64,000 bases of DNA from Bagarius yarrelli (lineage: Eukaryota; Chordata; Actinopteri; Siluriformes; Sisoridae). Location: assembly GCA_005784505.1 (NCBI GenBank), contig VCAZ01000014.1, forward strand, positions 1,767,241 to 1,831,240. Direction: 5' to 3'. The notes beneath the pieces were generated by a model. It made no database searches and was not told the origin of the DNA. It saw only the letters and a program-made list of their open reading frames with translations. Each line of letters opens with the position of its first letter. The first letter of the stretch is position 1. The translations under genes were made by a program, and so were the position numbers. Of this stretch, positions 30,660 through 42,879 are shown one piece after another.

Positions 30660-31284
30660 CTTATCTGATCATTTTACAACATTCTTTTGACTTTTGTCCT
30701 CCATGATGTCATTGTACATAATTAATCAAAGTGCAGTTTAGCTTTTACAGATAAAACGACACAAAAGCCGAATTATGCTAATAACTACGCATGGCCCAAC
30801 ATGCTCTGACATCAATTTATGTAGTGTATTTACAAATGTAATTATTTTACATAATGCCAGAGACAGAAGCAGCAGCCGAGCATCGAGTCAGCATCCTGCT
30901 GTAGACGAGTTGGACGGCAGACATCTTAGGACACTTTAAGTACTTGAACTTGCCTTTTCAGTTTGACATCAAAGTCTAAAAAATGCACCTTCAGAAAAAA
31001 AAAAAGGGTTTCTTTTCTGCCAAGCACACGAGGAGCTCCGGTCCGATCCGGTCCAGACTGGCTGACTGAGTAATGAAGTGGTGTCTTTAGCTTGGCACGA
31101 GTGAATTTCTAATTTCAGAAATTAGATTTAAATACGTTGTGCACATTGATGGCATTGAAAGTGCTCGGTGCTGGAGAGATTCCTTGGCTTGCTGTTTTAC
31201 TATTCAATGAGAAACACACACTCGGACTTGTTTTTTATTTGAAAGCAATTAAATTATGAACAAGGTCATTAAGCAAACTGGTAC
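30660..31284. other. Unique sequence, no gene seen
   Basis: Low in recognisable repeats, with mixed composition and several ATTA/TAAT cores. Possible conserved non-coding sequence. Confidence 0.35.
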
Positions 31285-31640
31285 CTGAAACAAGAAAAAG
31301 TCACACGGTTGTCTAGAATGTCTTTGTATGTTCCATCATTCCATTCTTCCTTTAGTGGAACTGAGAGACCCAAAACCCTGTTCCAGCATGACAATGTCCC
31401 TGTGCACAAAACTCCTGAGCTCCACGAAGACATGCTGTGTTCTGACTCTGACTCAACCTCTAACGCTAAACACCTTTGGGATCAACTGAACCCCACACCT
31501 CAACATTAGTGGATCTCATTATTGATCTAATCCACTCAGTCACATGACCCAATCTAGTGAAAAGACTTAACATTAATATGAAGGTTATTAGAGGAAAATA
31601 ATATATCAATCTGAAATATGATGTTCATGGAAAAGTGAAA

Positions 31641-31728
31641 TCGCAGTGGTTAAGGTGTTGGACTGCTAATTGGAAGATCTGGGTTCGATTCCAAGCCCCA
31701 CCGAGTTACCACCGCTGGGCCCCTGAGC
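31641..31728 (+). mobile_element. SINE family A, head only
   Basis: GCAGTGGTTAAGGTGTTGGA through CTGGGTTCGATTCC and GGGCCCCTGAGCAG, then it stops. Confidence 0.8.
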
Positions 31729-31818
31729 AGAGACAGTGAAGAAGCCATGCTCACCATTATGGTATAATAAAAACTTATCTGTAACTCAGGCAGCCTTTGC
31801 ATCATCTAAAAGACTGAA

Positions 31819-31983
31819 CAGTGGTTAAGGTGTTGGACTGCTAATTGGAAGATCGGGGTTCGATTCCCAGCACCACCAAGTTACCACCGCTGTGCCCCTG
31901 CCCTCTAAACCCTAATTGCTCAGTTGTATAAAAAAGAGACTCTCTGGATAAGGACGTCTGCTGAATACTGTAAATGAATGAAT
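31819..31983 (+). mobile_element. SINE family A, full length
   Basis: CAGTGGTTAAGGTGTTGGAC, GGTTCGATTCCCAGC, TTGCTCAGTTGTATAAAAA, CTCTGGATAAGGACGTCTGC and a GAATGAATG tail. Confidence 0.85.
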
Positions 31984-32648
31984 GATATCCCCAACATTAG
32001 AGTCTGATCTCATTAACACTATTGTGGCACATGACATAATCGAGTCAAAAGTCTTTCCAGATGTGTGGATGTTATTATAAGACAAAGAGGGAGACTACAT
32101 CTGGAATAGGATGTTAAAAAACAGATGTGATGGTGAAGCGATCCAGTACTTTTGTTCTTATAGTGTATAATTAAAGGGCAACTTTTGGATTAGACCTGAA
32201 ATTTTGTGCATGAATGATTGTTGAAAATGTGAAAAAATATTAGAAATAAGTAAAATTTTCTAACTTTTTTATACTTTAAATAGCAACGATACGTCCTAAT
32301 AACTGCGATAATATATTTGGGGTTTGGCTTTTATTCTTAAAGTCAATTTTGGAAGCTAAAAAGGGACAGAAAAGCAGAGCTTCTTATATTAACCAGAAGA
32401 TGCTGCTATTGAGCTTGCTATCTATTAACAATTAAACTATATGGTGTCAGACGTTTCCGCTGGGATGTGATAAATGTCATCCTGTAAATAAGGAACCCTT
32501 TGTAAGACTTCTACAATTTGTGGAGAAACATAAAACAATCAGTCAGGTGACAAATACACAATGTAGAACAGGAGTAAAGTAGGAAATAAAAAACTGTGTT
32601 GTGCATAGAAAACACATAGGAAAAAAAACAGGGTGCTGCGACCAGACG

Positions 32649-32733
<85 letters not shown>

Positions 32734-32945
32734 ATCTATTTTATTTGCATATCATTTATTAAAAAAATCTAAGTGTTTTGGAAAATACGTTCTATTTTAT
32801 GTTCTACATGAAAAATAAGCAGAGGCCAATGAGTCTATCTACTTATATTACATTCATTAATATTCCAACCATCCATCCATCCATCCATCCATCTATCCAT
32901 CCAACCAACCAACCCATCCATCCATCCATCCATCCATCCATCCAT

Positions 32946-32976
<31 letters not shown>

Positions 32977-32986
32977 GAAACAAACC

Positions 32987-33065
<79 letters not shown>

Positions 33066-33120
33066 ATATAAGTGTTTTGGAAAATATGTTCTATTTTATG
33101 TTCTACATGAAAAATGTGTC
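32649..33120. repeat. Duplicated block of (TATC)n plus 50-bp unique tail, with (CATC)n between
   Basis: (TATC)n 32649-32740 is followed by AAGTGTTTTGGAAAATACG and TTCTACATGAAAAA. (CATC)n spans 32867-32973. A second (TATC)n at 32986-33065 is followed by a near-identical copy of the tail at 33069-33120. Confidence 0.9.
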
Positions 33121-33890
33121 TAGGGATAGAAAATATCATTAATAGTATAATTTCTCTTTTAACAAACTTTACAATCAGGTCCCACAAACCAAACACCACG
33201 CAAAGTTTAAGGTAATTATAATGACATAAAAACAATCTAGATTATAGTCACAATTTTCAGCAGCTATAATCCTAAAAACTGGTGAAGAACCTGAGGAGAG
33301 GCAGTGAAGAAGCCATGCTCACCATTATGATATAATGAATTTATCTGTAACTCAGGCAGCCTTTGCAGGAATCAATACTGCATCATCTGAAAGACTGAAC
33401 GCTTTTCTCCGTCAGGCCAAAATGTCTGAGTGGATTCATGAGTCCCTTGAAGGAAGATGAAGAACTTTTTACCGCCTCGCACAGGGCATGTGTTGTGTCC
33501 TTGTATTTAAATTGGACCAAGGTCTACCACAGCGAGATGTGACTGACGCTTTAGTGCTGTAAGATCTCGGTATACCTAATTATATAAGCATCCGGGCGTG
33601 AAAGGGTCCTCCGGTGCTGAGACGAGTGATTCAAACACTGTGGAGAAGATTACCTAATGGATCTCTGTGCTTCAACAGGCGATCAGTTGAGGAGCATCGC
33701 AGAGATCAGGAGGGCTTTAAAGAGGGAAATCCATGGCAGGAACCAGATCTTTACCAGTGTTTAAAGTCTCCTATAATAATGTTGCAATGAAACAAATATT
33801 AACTTTAACAATTAACTTTTATTTCTAATTTTAATTTAAAAAATTAAGAATAGTTAATTTTTTGTAAATAGGTATAGACACATTCTTAAT
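33120..33890. other. Intergenic, no gene seen
   Basis: 33297-33402 repeats a segment found at 31729-31818 (GCAGTGAAGAAGCCATGCTC, AACTCAGGCAGCCTTTGCA). The rest looks unique. Confidence 0.45.
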
Positions 33891-33892
33891 TT

Positions 33893-34150
33893 TGTCACAT
33901 ATACTTTTCACAGCACAGTGAAATTCTTTCGCATATTCCATTTTAGTAAGTTAGGGGTCAGAGCACACAGTCAGCTATAATAAAGCACCCCGGAGAAGGA
34001 GAGGTTAAGGGTCTTGCTCTAGGACCCAACAGTGGTCGCTGGTGTTCCAGGTCTTCAGATCAACAGTTGGTTATGGTGGGGCTTGTACCAAGGTCTTCCT
34101 TGGTTTCCAAATCAGCAATGCAGAAACTTAACTATTTGAGCCACCACTGT
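33893..34150 (-). mobile_element. SINE family B (reverse)
   Basis: TTTTCACAGCACAGTGAAATTC through GGTTAAGGGTCTTGCTC to TATTTGAGCCACCACTG. Confidence 0.8.
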
Positions 34151-34382
34151 CACAGCATGCTGCACGCCATGTTGCCACAGCAAACATGGCTGCAAAGCAC
34201 CATCTCCAATGCAGCTATCCAACTACAATGACCTAACATCATACCGCGTGGATAAGTAAACTGAGACTTCTGTTAAAAGCTGCGGTTGCATGTTTTGTCT
34301 GTACATAAACAATAATTAGTGTTTAAATACGATGAAAGTCGCTACCTACTGGTAACCACAGCTAGAGCTTTTTAGTAGTGAA

Positions 34383-35541
34383 ATGCCGGCTGTATTATCT
34401 ACCACGAGAATTCACCGCTATCAAAAAAAATTACCTGTGACAAGAAGTGACCCCTTAACGGAATACAAGGTCACATCACATGCTAACAGAAGCGACACCC
34501 ATCTCCCTGACATCTTAATCAACTTATACACATGGTATGAAACCCTGAACAACACACAAGCATGCAAGTGTCCCACGCCTGAGGAGTAGGTGTTCTGCCT
34601 GGCTACCGCTCACATAAGGAGGCCACTATCTAGAGTCAACCTATGGCAAGTTGTAAATATGGATAACATACCAGCTCAGAGACTGCGCTGACCAGATGGC
34701 AGGCGTCCTTAACATCCTTAACATCCCCCTGAACCAGGCTGTGGTCCCTACGAGCCTAAAAACCCATCATCCCAAAGCTGAGGAAGTTATTGGTAAAGTG
34801 TCTCAATGATTATCGCCCGGTAGCACTGACTCTCATCATGATGAAACGCTTTGAGCGTTTCTGGCCAAGAGGATACAAGGGACGCATTTATCAGAATGAT
34901 GTTTACTGTTTTTAGCTCAGAATTCAACATCATCAATCCCCAGCAACTGGTGACACCCTCTACTAAGCTCAAACATTTCACTATGCAAATGGATTCTAGA
35001 CTTTCTAAAAGAGAGACCACAGTCAAAGCGCATTGGCATTACATCAGGCACCATCACACTGAGCATAGGCACCCCACAAGGCTTGGTGCTTAGCCCACTG
35101 CTGTTCAAGCTGATGAAGATGGAATCCAACTTCATCAATGTTTGCTGATGACACAACAGTAGTCGGCCTCATCAGAAATAACAACAAAACACTATACTGA
35201 GAGGAGGTGGAACAACTGGTCAGCTAGTGCTACAACAACTTTTCTCTCAACAGAGACAAAAAAGGAGATTGTTGTCGACTTCCGCAAAGGATCGGCTAAC
35301 CCTTACTGCTCATCAATAGCTCTGTACTTGAGGGTCAGTAGAACCAGCTTTTCTATTGAAAGCATTTCTGACAACCTCAACCGGACTACCAATACCAATT
35401 CCACTGAAAACATTGTGAAGACATTGTTGGAAGAAGGCCTAACAATGTCTTCACTTCCTGTGGAGTGTAACGTCATTTCATTCTTTTGCACACTGTGTAT
35501 GTAGAAAAATAACAATAAAGCTGAGTTGAGCTGAGTTAAGT
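34383..35541 (+). pseudogene. Broken LINE (L2/Rex1-like reverse transcriptase)
   Basis: Plus-strand pieces in several frames follow a fish reverse transcriptase: LNDYRPVALT (34803), SEFNIINPQQLV (34918), GTPQGLVLSPLLF (35066) and catalytic FADDTTVVGLIRNNNK (35138), then EIVVDFRK (35270). Stops and frameshifts break it. The 3' end (AACAATAAAGCTGAGTTGAG with GAGTT repeats, about 35505-35541) is a typical LINE tail. The start is uncertain. Confidence 0.75.
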
Positions 35542-38115
35542 TGTGAGGCTATAAAGAGGAAGAAATGAAGCAAGGGAGGAAAAAGGAAAAAATAATTAAT
35601 AAGGAAAAAAAAAGAAGGGAAAGAAGGTGGTGGCTTGGACAAAACAGGAAGAAAAAAAGGACAGGGCTGTTGGATTGACTCACCCAGTGACCGTCTAAAG
35701 AGTCTTACAGGATGCTTTGAAGTGATTTATTGTTTTATTGTTTTATAGTTAAATAAAATCAAAGAGTAGGAACAGGAAGTAGATGAAATAGTTGAGGGAA
35801 GGGGCAGCAAGGGGCTTGTTTTTGTCCCTGTTTTCTGGAGTGTATCCGGAATGGGCAGAAAGAGTTCTCAAGCAAGCAAGCAAATTTTTAATGAAATAAT
35901 TAAAAGACGTTTCTATTATTTCTAGAGAGCATTGCCAAAAAGACAACTAATAATATACAAGCATGTATTTATGATAATCATGTGTAGTTTTAGACACATA
36001 TTTAGCTAGTTTAAGATTATTTAGAAATTTAGCCTCTCGTCATTGCAGTTAAAAGAGTTAAGAGTGAAGCAACCATGACCCACTTAATCTGGGTTTTATT
36101 CTACTGCTACATTCTTTATCTCCTGACTTTCCCTGGGTTTAAGGACAAGCAATTTATTCATGGAGGGTTGTCTGGATGCAATTGAAGTTTCCCTTCAGGA
36201 ACTCATGCCGCGTGGAAACGCTATGGGAAAGCGATATGCCACAAACACGGTGCATCAAAAGTGGGTGACATAAGCAACCAACTACAAAGATGAGCATCTA
36301 ACTGAAGAAAAGATGAGCATTTCTTCCGCATCTTCTTCTGATCTCCACAACTAGGTGTTCAAATCATGAAAGTGTCCTAGTGAGGTGAGGCTCCAGGTTG
36401 AACAGGCTAGTTATTAAAAAACCTATCACTCGATTGGGTTGTTGCCAAAGATCCCAAGGCTAAATGCTTGGTTGCTCAAGAGTGATGCTAGTTGATGAAA
36501 CCTACGCCTAGGACCTGAAAATCAGACCTCTTAGAGGTGAGAGGGAAGCACTACCTGCTCATGCTGGGCAGGGTAGCTGTATACTGGAAGGCCTTAAGGA
36601 CAGACCCCCAGGGGGTATGGTACACACCTTGAGAGGTTGTAGTACCAGGGACCTCCTCTGAGTTCCTGCAGGAAGGCTGTTGCTAACCCAGCCCATTATG
36701 AAGGGCAGAAAGCAAGCATGCACCTTGTCTGTGGCATGATAGCACAAGATCCACACAAAAAGCTGGAACCATTGGTCTAATTAATCCATTCCGCTAAATA
36801 GCCACAAGACACTGGGCTTCCCGAATGGGCTACCTGCTCCAGTGACAATATAACCATGCCTGGCTCTCTGCAGAGACCAAAGATGAGCAATGTTGCCCAC
36901 TACAATCACCAGTAGGAGTCAGCATTCGTGCCTGGGGTGGATGCACAAGTGCCCCTGCAAACCCAGGGCAAGTGCCACTCCATAAGAGCAGGATGAGCCC
37001 CTGGGGATGGAAGCAGACCTCCAGTCAAATGCAGGAGCAGAATTGTTGGACGTAAAGCCTAAAGACTTTAGTGGGGAGGCTCCTGCGCATCTTACACAAC
37101 CTCTGCAGGCAGCATTTTCTCTTGCAGACACATTCTCTAGTCTTGGCCATAACACTAGCATTCCTGTCTATGTGCTTCAGATTGAAGCCTGTCTTACCAT
37201 AGCTGGATGCTCCTCTCTGTACTTTGTACTTCCTGGTCGCTTATCTCACGAGTATGGTGCATCACAGGTGTTTAATGTAAATGACCAGGAAGTACAATTA
37301 GAGGAATCCAGCTACAATAAGGCAGGCTTCGCTTTCTGATTGGTTTGATTTCAGACTGCGACCATGCAGGAAACACTTTGATGCAGCATCTCCTTCCATA
37401 TGGAGTTACATATGTAGTCTTGAGAATAAGTCCTGTGAAAAAAACCCCTTTTTTTTAGGGTTATTTCAGTAATCTATACGAATAATCCTGAATACTGAGA
37501 ATTTCCCCAGCAGCTTTATCATCTAAACACAGTCTTACATATTGTGTCTAGATTTAGTCATATATTAGTCTCAGTAGCCATATGTCAGTATTTGCAGAAC
37601 AAAACTTAAACAGATCATTCGGTACAAGTGTCCAACACAGTCATCGCTTCATCTGCCTTTGAACTTTAACCTTTAAGACTGTATTCATGGGTCATGAGCT
37701 CGGTGACCTAGCGTTCTTGTCTGTATGCGTGTCTGGTGGGCAGTACGATGACCTTTTGTCCTGCTGTTCCCGAGAGTCACGTGGGATTTTTGGCCTCTTT
37801 GCCCTTCTGTTCCTCTTATGGTTTAGCTTCCTCCCGGCTGCCACATTAGCACATTAACCGAGAATAAGCAGCCTGTTTTTTTCTCCCTGCAGAGTACCGA
37901 AAAGTCACTAGAGAGTTCCCGATACACAAATCCAGCACAAGCTGCAAGTCATATATGCATGATAACACATTTTAAAGTTCTAGCACTCTACAATTTACAC
38001 ACAGTAAAGAATTCCTGTGTTTTTTATGAAGAGGAGAACAAAGCCTTTTGCTAAGATGGAGGAAAATTATAGGCACTTTGACATATATCAGATATTTCCT
38101 GCTATATAAATCATA
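35542..38115. other. Intergenic, no gene recognised
   Basis: 36200-37340 has GC-richer sequence with short frames (for example 37007-37339) that match nothing I know. It may be an old retroelement. I see no splice-consistent exons. Confidence 0.4.
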
Positions 38116-38124
38116 AAAATTAAA

Positions 38125-38468
38125 TCAATGCATAATAATAATACTTTTTAAAGAGAGAGAGTGAGTGAGGGGGATCAAAAGAAAAACAGTAAAACGGAGG
38201 AGTGGATGTAATAAGGAAAACATTAAAGGAAGGAAGCAAGCAAGAAAGAAAGTAAGTAGGGGAGGAAGCAAGGAAGGTAGGAAGGAAGGAAAGAAGGAAG
38301 AAAGAAAGGTAATGAAGTAAAATGAGTAAAAGAAAAAATGAGAAAAAAAAGCAAAAGATAATGGCCGAAAGAAAGAAAGAAAGAAAGAAAGAAAGAAAAA
38401 AAAAAAAGAAGTATAATGAACAAAAGAAAAAGATGAGAAAAAGAAAGCCGATGGGCAAAAGAAAAGAA

Positions 38469-38510
<42 letters not shown>

Positions 38511-38570
38511 GTTGGAGAAAGGAAAAATAAAAGAGTCTGAAAAAAGAAAGAAAAAAGGGACAGCTGGACT
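38125..38570. repeat. Purine-rich (GAAA)n/(GA)n tract
   Basis: Includes (GAAA)n near 38365-38410 and (GA)14 at 38475-38506. The frames across it are low complexity. Confidence 0.9.
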
Positions 38571-38726
38571 CAGGTGCTTATACACTGTACTGGGTGGCTT
38601 AATACCCCCTTTGTTCCCTCTCTACTTTTCATTTATTCATTCTTTCTTTTTTCTTTTTGACTCTTTTTCACTCTTACTCTTATGCACTTTTGTTACTATT
38701 TCCATCCTTTCGCTCATGTGTGTTTG

Positions 38727-38969
38727 ATACACTCTGGATAGGTCGCCAGTCCATCACAGGGCCACACACACACACACACTCACTCCTATGGGCAATTTAG
38801 AATCACCAATCAATCTAATATACATGTTTTTGGACTGTGTGAAGAAACTGGAGAACCCGGAGTAAACCCACGCAAGCACGAGGAGAACATATAAACTCCA
38901 CACAGAAAGGTTCCTGCCCGGGAATCGAACCCGGGACCTTCTCGCTAATCACTAAGCGACTGTGCTGCC
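38727..38969 (-). mobile_element. Mermaid-like SINE (reverse)
   Basis: ATAGGTCGCCAGTCCATCAC, an intact GGGAATCGAACCCGGGACC (B box in reverse), ending AGCGACTGTGCTGCC. It has the best-preserved tRNA head in the window. Confidence 0.85.
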
Positions 38970-40200
38970 TGATTTTTTCACCTCTTTACCTTCATCAGAG
39001 TGCCACGAGCATCACGTGCCAGGCTTTATCACCGCTTTAACTTTAATTTATTTAAAAAATAATAATAAAATAACATTAAAATCTTGATTTTAGCCGTTTA
39101 TTATTTATACTTCAGTCTGAACCCCTTCTTCGTTCCAGTCTGGACCGTTTTCATCTCATAATTTTTCACTCTTTTTTCTCCCGTCATTCACTTTTACAAC
39201 ACTCTTTCCTTTCCCCCCATTTATTTTACTAGTATTATCTCTTCTTTTTCTATATTTATTTTCTCAGTTCTTCTTAGGCTTTTTTTCATTCACACTTTTT
39301 TGTTCTTTTCCTTCCTTTTTTCTTTTGATCTTTACACTTACACCTGCTTGGTCTCATTTCTATTGTCTATCTCTTTTTTCCATTATGAAATTTCCTTCCT
39401 TTTCTCTCTCTCTCTCTTTTTCTCACCACCATGTGGATTATTTGTTCTTTTTCTCTCACCCTCTCAATCTTCCGTCCTTTTTTGTGCTCAACTTACTTCA
39501 TTTCTTTGGCTACAGCACAACTTATGCTAAAACATAGCGATTATAGAAAGAGGTGAAGAGAGGAGAAGATCCTTCCTAAGAATTGATCATTCTGATGAGA
39601 GTTTCTGTTCTTTCTCCGTTGTTGAGTGTTAATAAGCTGAAATGAGATGGTGAACGGTGTGGTGGTGTGTGAGGACGTCGTGTTGATGAATAAATGGAAG
39701 CATTAGGGGAGAACGTGGGTCTCTGAAGCCCAGGCTGCTGTGCTGTGTGTGGGATCAAGCAGCTTGAGTCTCCTGACACCACATGGATGGACGCACTGGC
39801 TGCTGAGTGAGGAAACATCACACAGCTCCGGTGCTAATGAGAGAAAGTCAGCCAAGCGTTCTGCTCGCCACAGCACAACACACATTGTTTAGTCTCTCTC
39901 TCTCTCTCTCTCTCTCTCTGTGACTAATCAGGCTTCTCGTTTAAATTCTACCGCACACATTTTTTCTTTCCTTTCAGCTTTCTTTCCTTCCATTCCTCTG
40001 AGAAACATTTGGCTTCTTCAGGACGGACAAAGAGAAGAAGCTCTTCATTTCCTGCTCTGCTGGTAACCTGTAGACTTAGAGAAGGTGTGAATCAGCATGG
40101 CCTTGGGTGACCTTTAGTGGTTAAAGCAGAAGCTTGGATGAGCTGACTCACATTTATGAAAAATTAAATTAGATTTTAAGTTATTTATCCATGAATGGAT
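38970..40200. other. Intergenic, no gene seen
   Basis: Pyrimidine-rich 39160-39520, (CT)12 at 39896-39919. The remaining sequence is unremarkable. Confidence 0.45.
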
Positions 40201-40278
40201 AAATGAGTTTCATCATTTATCTATCTATTCATTCTTCCATCCAGCCACTCACCCAAACATCTATTCTCATCTGTCCAT

Positions 40279-40283
40279 CTATC

Positions 40284-40357
<74 letters not shown>

Positions 40358-40411
40358 TCATCTATCTATTTATCTATCTATTCATCCTGCCACCCACCCA
40401 CCCACCAAACC

Positions 40412-40469
<58 letters not shown>

Positions 40470-40495
40470 TCATCCTGCCACCCACCTAACCATCC

Positions 40496-40590
<95 letters not shown>
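40279..40590. repeat. Three (TATC)n blocks with duplicated spacers
   Basis: (TATC)n at about 40281-40380, 40411-40468 and 40495-40590. The two spacers share TTCATCCTGCCACCCACC, so block plus spacer duplicated as a unit. Confidence 0.9.
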
Positions 40591-40592
<2 letters not shown>

Positions 40593-41109
40593 CTTGAGAC
40601 GTGTAAAAGTGCTTTCAAGTCTCAACACTAAACAGATCAATACTAATACGCTCCATCACAAAAAGTGTCACAATTTTTATTTTTTATTTATGTTAGGTTT
40701 GATCGATTTTTTTACGTGTTAAGTGCCAGGTGTTATCATCCATCAATCAATCCAATCAATCCATCCATCTACCTGTTTAACTATCCATAAACAAATCTAT
40801 CCATTTACCTATTCTTTTAGATATCTATCCAGAAAGATATTCTCCAGTCCTTTCCTGTATATTTATTCATCAATCCATTGAGATACCTATCCATCCAATT
40901 GTGTATAGAAAAATAGATAGATTGAGACGGAGAGCAGGACATACTGTACCAAATTTAATATAATTATTTTAGTGCTAGTTTTATGTAAATTTCCAATGGT
41001 CAGGTTTTAAGTTTCTATAACTGAACCTCTGCTATGTGCTTCTAATACTCTGTCATTTCTAAAGTAACAGCTGATTTATAAACCCTTCCTGGATGCTTCA
41101 GGATAATTA

Positions 41110-41880
41110 CATTTTCCATCCATCCAAATATCCATCCATCCGTAAATCAAGTTATCTACCTATCCCTCCACTGCCTTCAAATATCTATGCATCCATACAC
41201 TCATGCAGATATCCTTCAATCAAGTTATTCATCCATTGAGATATCTATCCATCTATCCATCCATCTATCTATCAATGGAGTTATTCACTTATTTATCCAT
41301 TTATCGACCCATTGAGATATCTATCCAGTTTTATCCATCCAAATCTCCAATTTTTCTTTTCTTTAAATATCTGTCCATTCATTCACTCATTCAGATGTTC
41401 ATCTATCCATTCATCCATCCATCCATCCATCCATCCATCCATCCATCCATCCATCCATCCACCCATCCATCTACTTATTGGGATATCTATCCAGAATTTA
41501 TCTTTCCAAATCTCCATTTATCTTTAAATCAAATATCTATCGATCCTCTCATCCATCCACTCATTTAGATATCATTCCACTCATCCATCCTTTTATTCAT
41601 CCATCCATCCATCCATCCATCCATCCATCCATCCATCCATCCATCCATTTACCTATTGAAATATCTATCCATGATTTATTCATTCAAATCTCCATTTATC
41701 TTTCCATTAAATTTCTATCCAACCATTTACTCATCCATCCAGATAGCATTCATGTTTCAGATATCAATTCATCCACTCATTCATCCATCCGTCCATTCAT
41801 CCATCTATTGAAATATCTATCCATCAAGATATTGATACATCTATTTATCGATAGATCCATTTATTTAATTATCCATCAAC
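41110..41880. repeat. Higher-order (CATC)n region
   Basis: (CATC)n runs at 41405-41470 and 41595-41650 are embedded in repeating 150-200 bp units with TTGAGATATCTATCCA and TCCAAATCTCCATTTATC motifs. Confidence 0.85.
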
Positions 41881-41889
41881 AAGCTAATT

Positions 41890-42680
41890 GTTTTTAAATT
41901 ACTGACGTGTATAAAAATTATAAAAATTAATTAAAATATAAGTTGTGCAGTTATTGGAACTTGATCAATAACAGAAAATTAACTTCATTTTCCCAATCAC
42001 AGAGTTTTATTCATTACTGTTTCATGTGTAACAACACTTCTGCTGTAATTACACTTCTGCTGTAATGCAGTCCTAAAGAAAGGCAGAGCAGAAAGAATGA
42101 AGCTAAAAGAGGACGAGGGGGAAGTGCGGGTACAGAGACTCCAACGTCTCCTTGAGGAACTTAGTCAGCGCACTTCATCACAGATTCCTTTTCATCTCCT
42201 CGTCCTCGCCTTCCATCAGCTTTCCGCGCTACAAACATCCTCTACGTGATCAGGATGCACCTGCCGGCGGTGGGAATTTTTTTTATCCACAAGCCCTGAG
42301 TTTGAATGTCAGTGACGTGCATTGTTTTTGCATCCTTTTAGCAACAAGGTCACGGTGTCCTCCGATGAATCCATAAGAGACTGGCCTCATTATTGAGTAA
42401 CAACAGGCAGTGCTGCAATAACCTAATTATCCTTGGCATGTATTAGATAAAGGGTCTTATTGCATACTTTCCTACAAGATGCCTGTAGAAAAAAAGGCAT
42501 TTAGTGTCCCAGAATACTGCTTGGCCTGATCTTTCCCTGTGTTAATTTGGTATATTAAGCCTTGAGGGGTTTCCAGAAAATGTGCATACAACATATGACT
42601 TCTGATAATTAGTTACATTTTAAGACGCTGTGGGTAAAACGCCTCCTCCGTGTTGGGAAATGATGATCTATGACATATTA
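41890..42680. other. Intergenic, largely unique
   Basis: No gene. 42390-42560 has clean mixed-composition sequence with CCTAATTATCC and similar cores. Confidence 0.35.
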
Positions 42681-42681
42681 A

Positions 42682-42872
42682 GGCATGTTAAGGCTTTGTG
42701 TTGTTAATCTGGGGATTGGAGTTCAAGCCTCCACCACTGAAAATATACCAGTCCTTGACCAAGGCTATTAACTCTTTCTGCTATAGGGGGCGCTGTATCA
42801 TGGCTGAGCCTGCAATCTGACCCTAACCTCTTAAGATGGTATAAGTAAGCAAATAAATTTCACTGCACAGCC
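42682..42872 (+). mobile_element. SINE family B, diverged
   Basis: TTAAGGCTTTGTGTTG, GGAGTTCAAGCC, CGCTGTATCATGGCTGAGCC, AATAAATTTCACTGCACAG. Confidence 0.7.
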
Positions 42873-42879
42873 AAAAAAA

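Larger units (their letters stand above)
31285..32170 (+). mobile_element. Dead Tc1/mariner-like element carrying two SINEs
   Basis: 31370-31500 encodes PKTLFQHDNVPVHKTPEL then KHLWDQLNPTPQH, reminiscent of the Tc1 DDE region (FQHDN...HLWDxL), but short and broken. The end near 32140-32170 (CAGTACTTTTGTTCTTATAG) resembles fish transposon termini. SINE family A copies occupy 31641-31728 and 31819-31983. Confidence 0.6.

Noticed and set aside
37007..37339. 110-codon frame in GC-richer sequence
   Set aside because: Looks protein-like in composition, but I see no motif, splice partners or repeats to support it; possibly an old retroelement.
38873..38935. Possible tRNA gene from the GGGAATCGAACCCGGGACC match
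   Set aside because: It is the B box of a Mermaid-like SINE head in reverse; the rest of the cloverleaf is not tRNA.
40203..40631. 142-codon open frame of SIYLSIYL repeats
   Set aside because: Translation of (TATC)n; the same happens at 32633-33071.
41203..41897. Open frames rich in HPSIHPSI
   Set aside because: Translation of (CATC)n; not genes.
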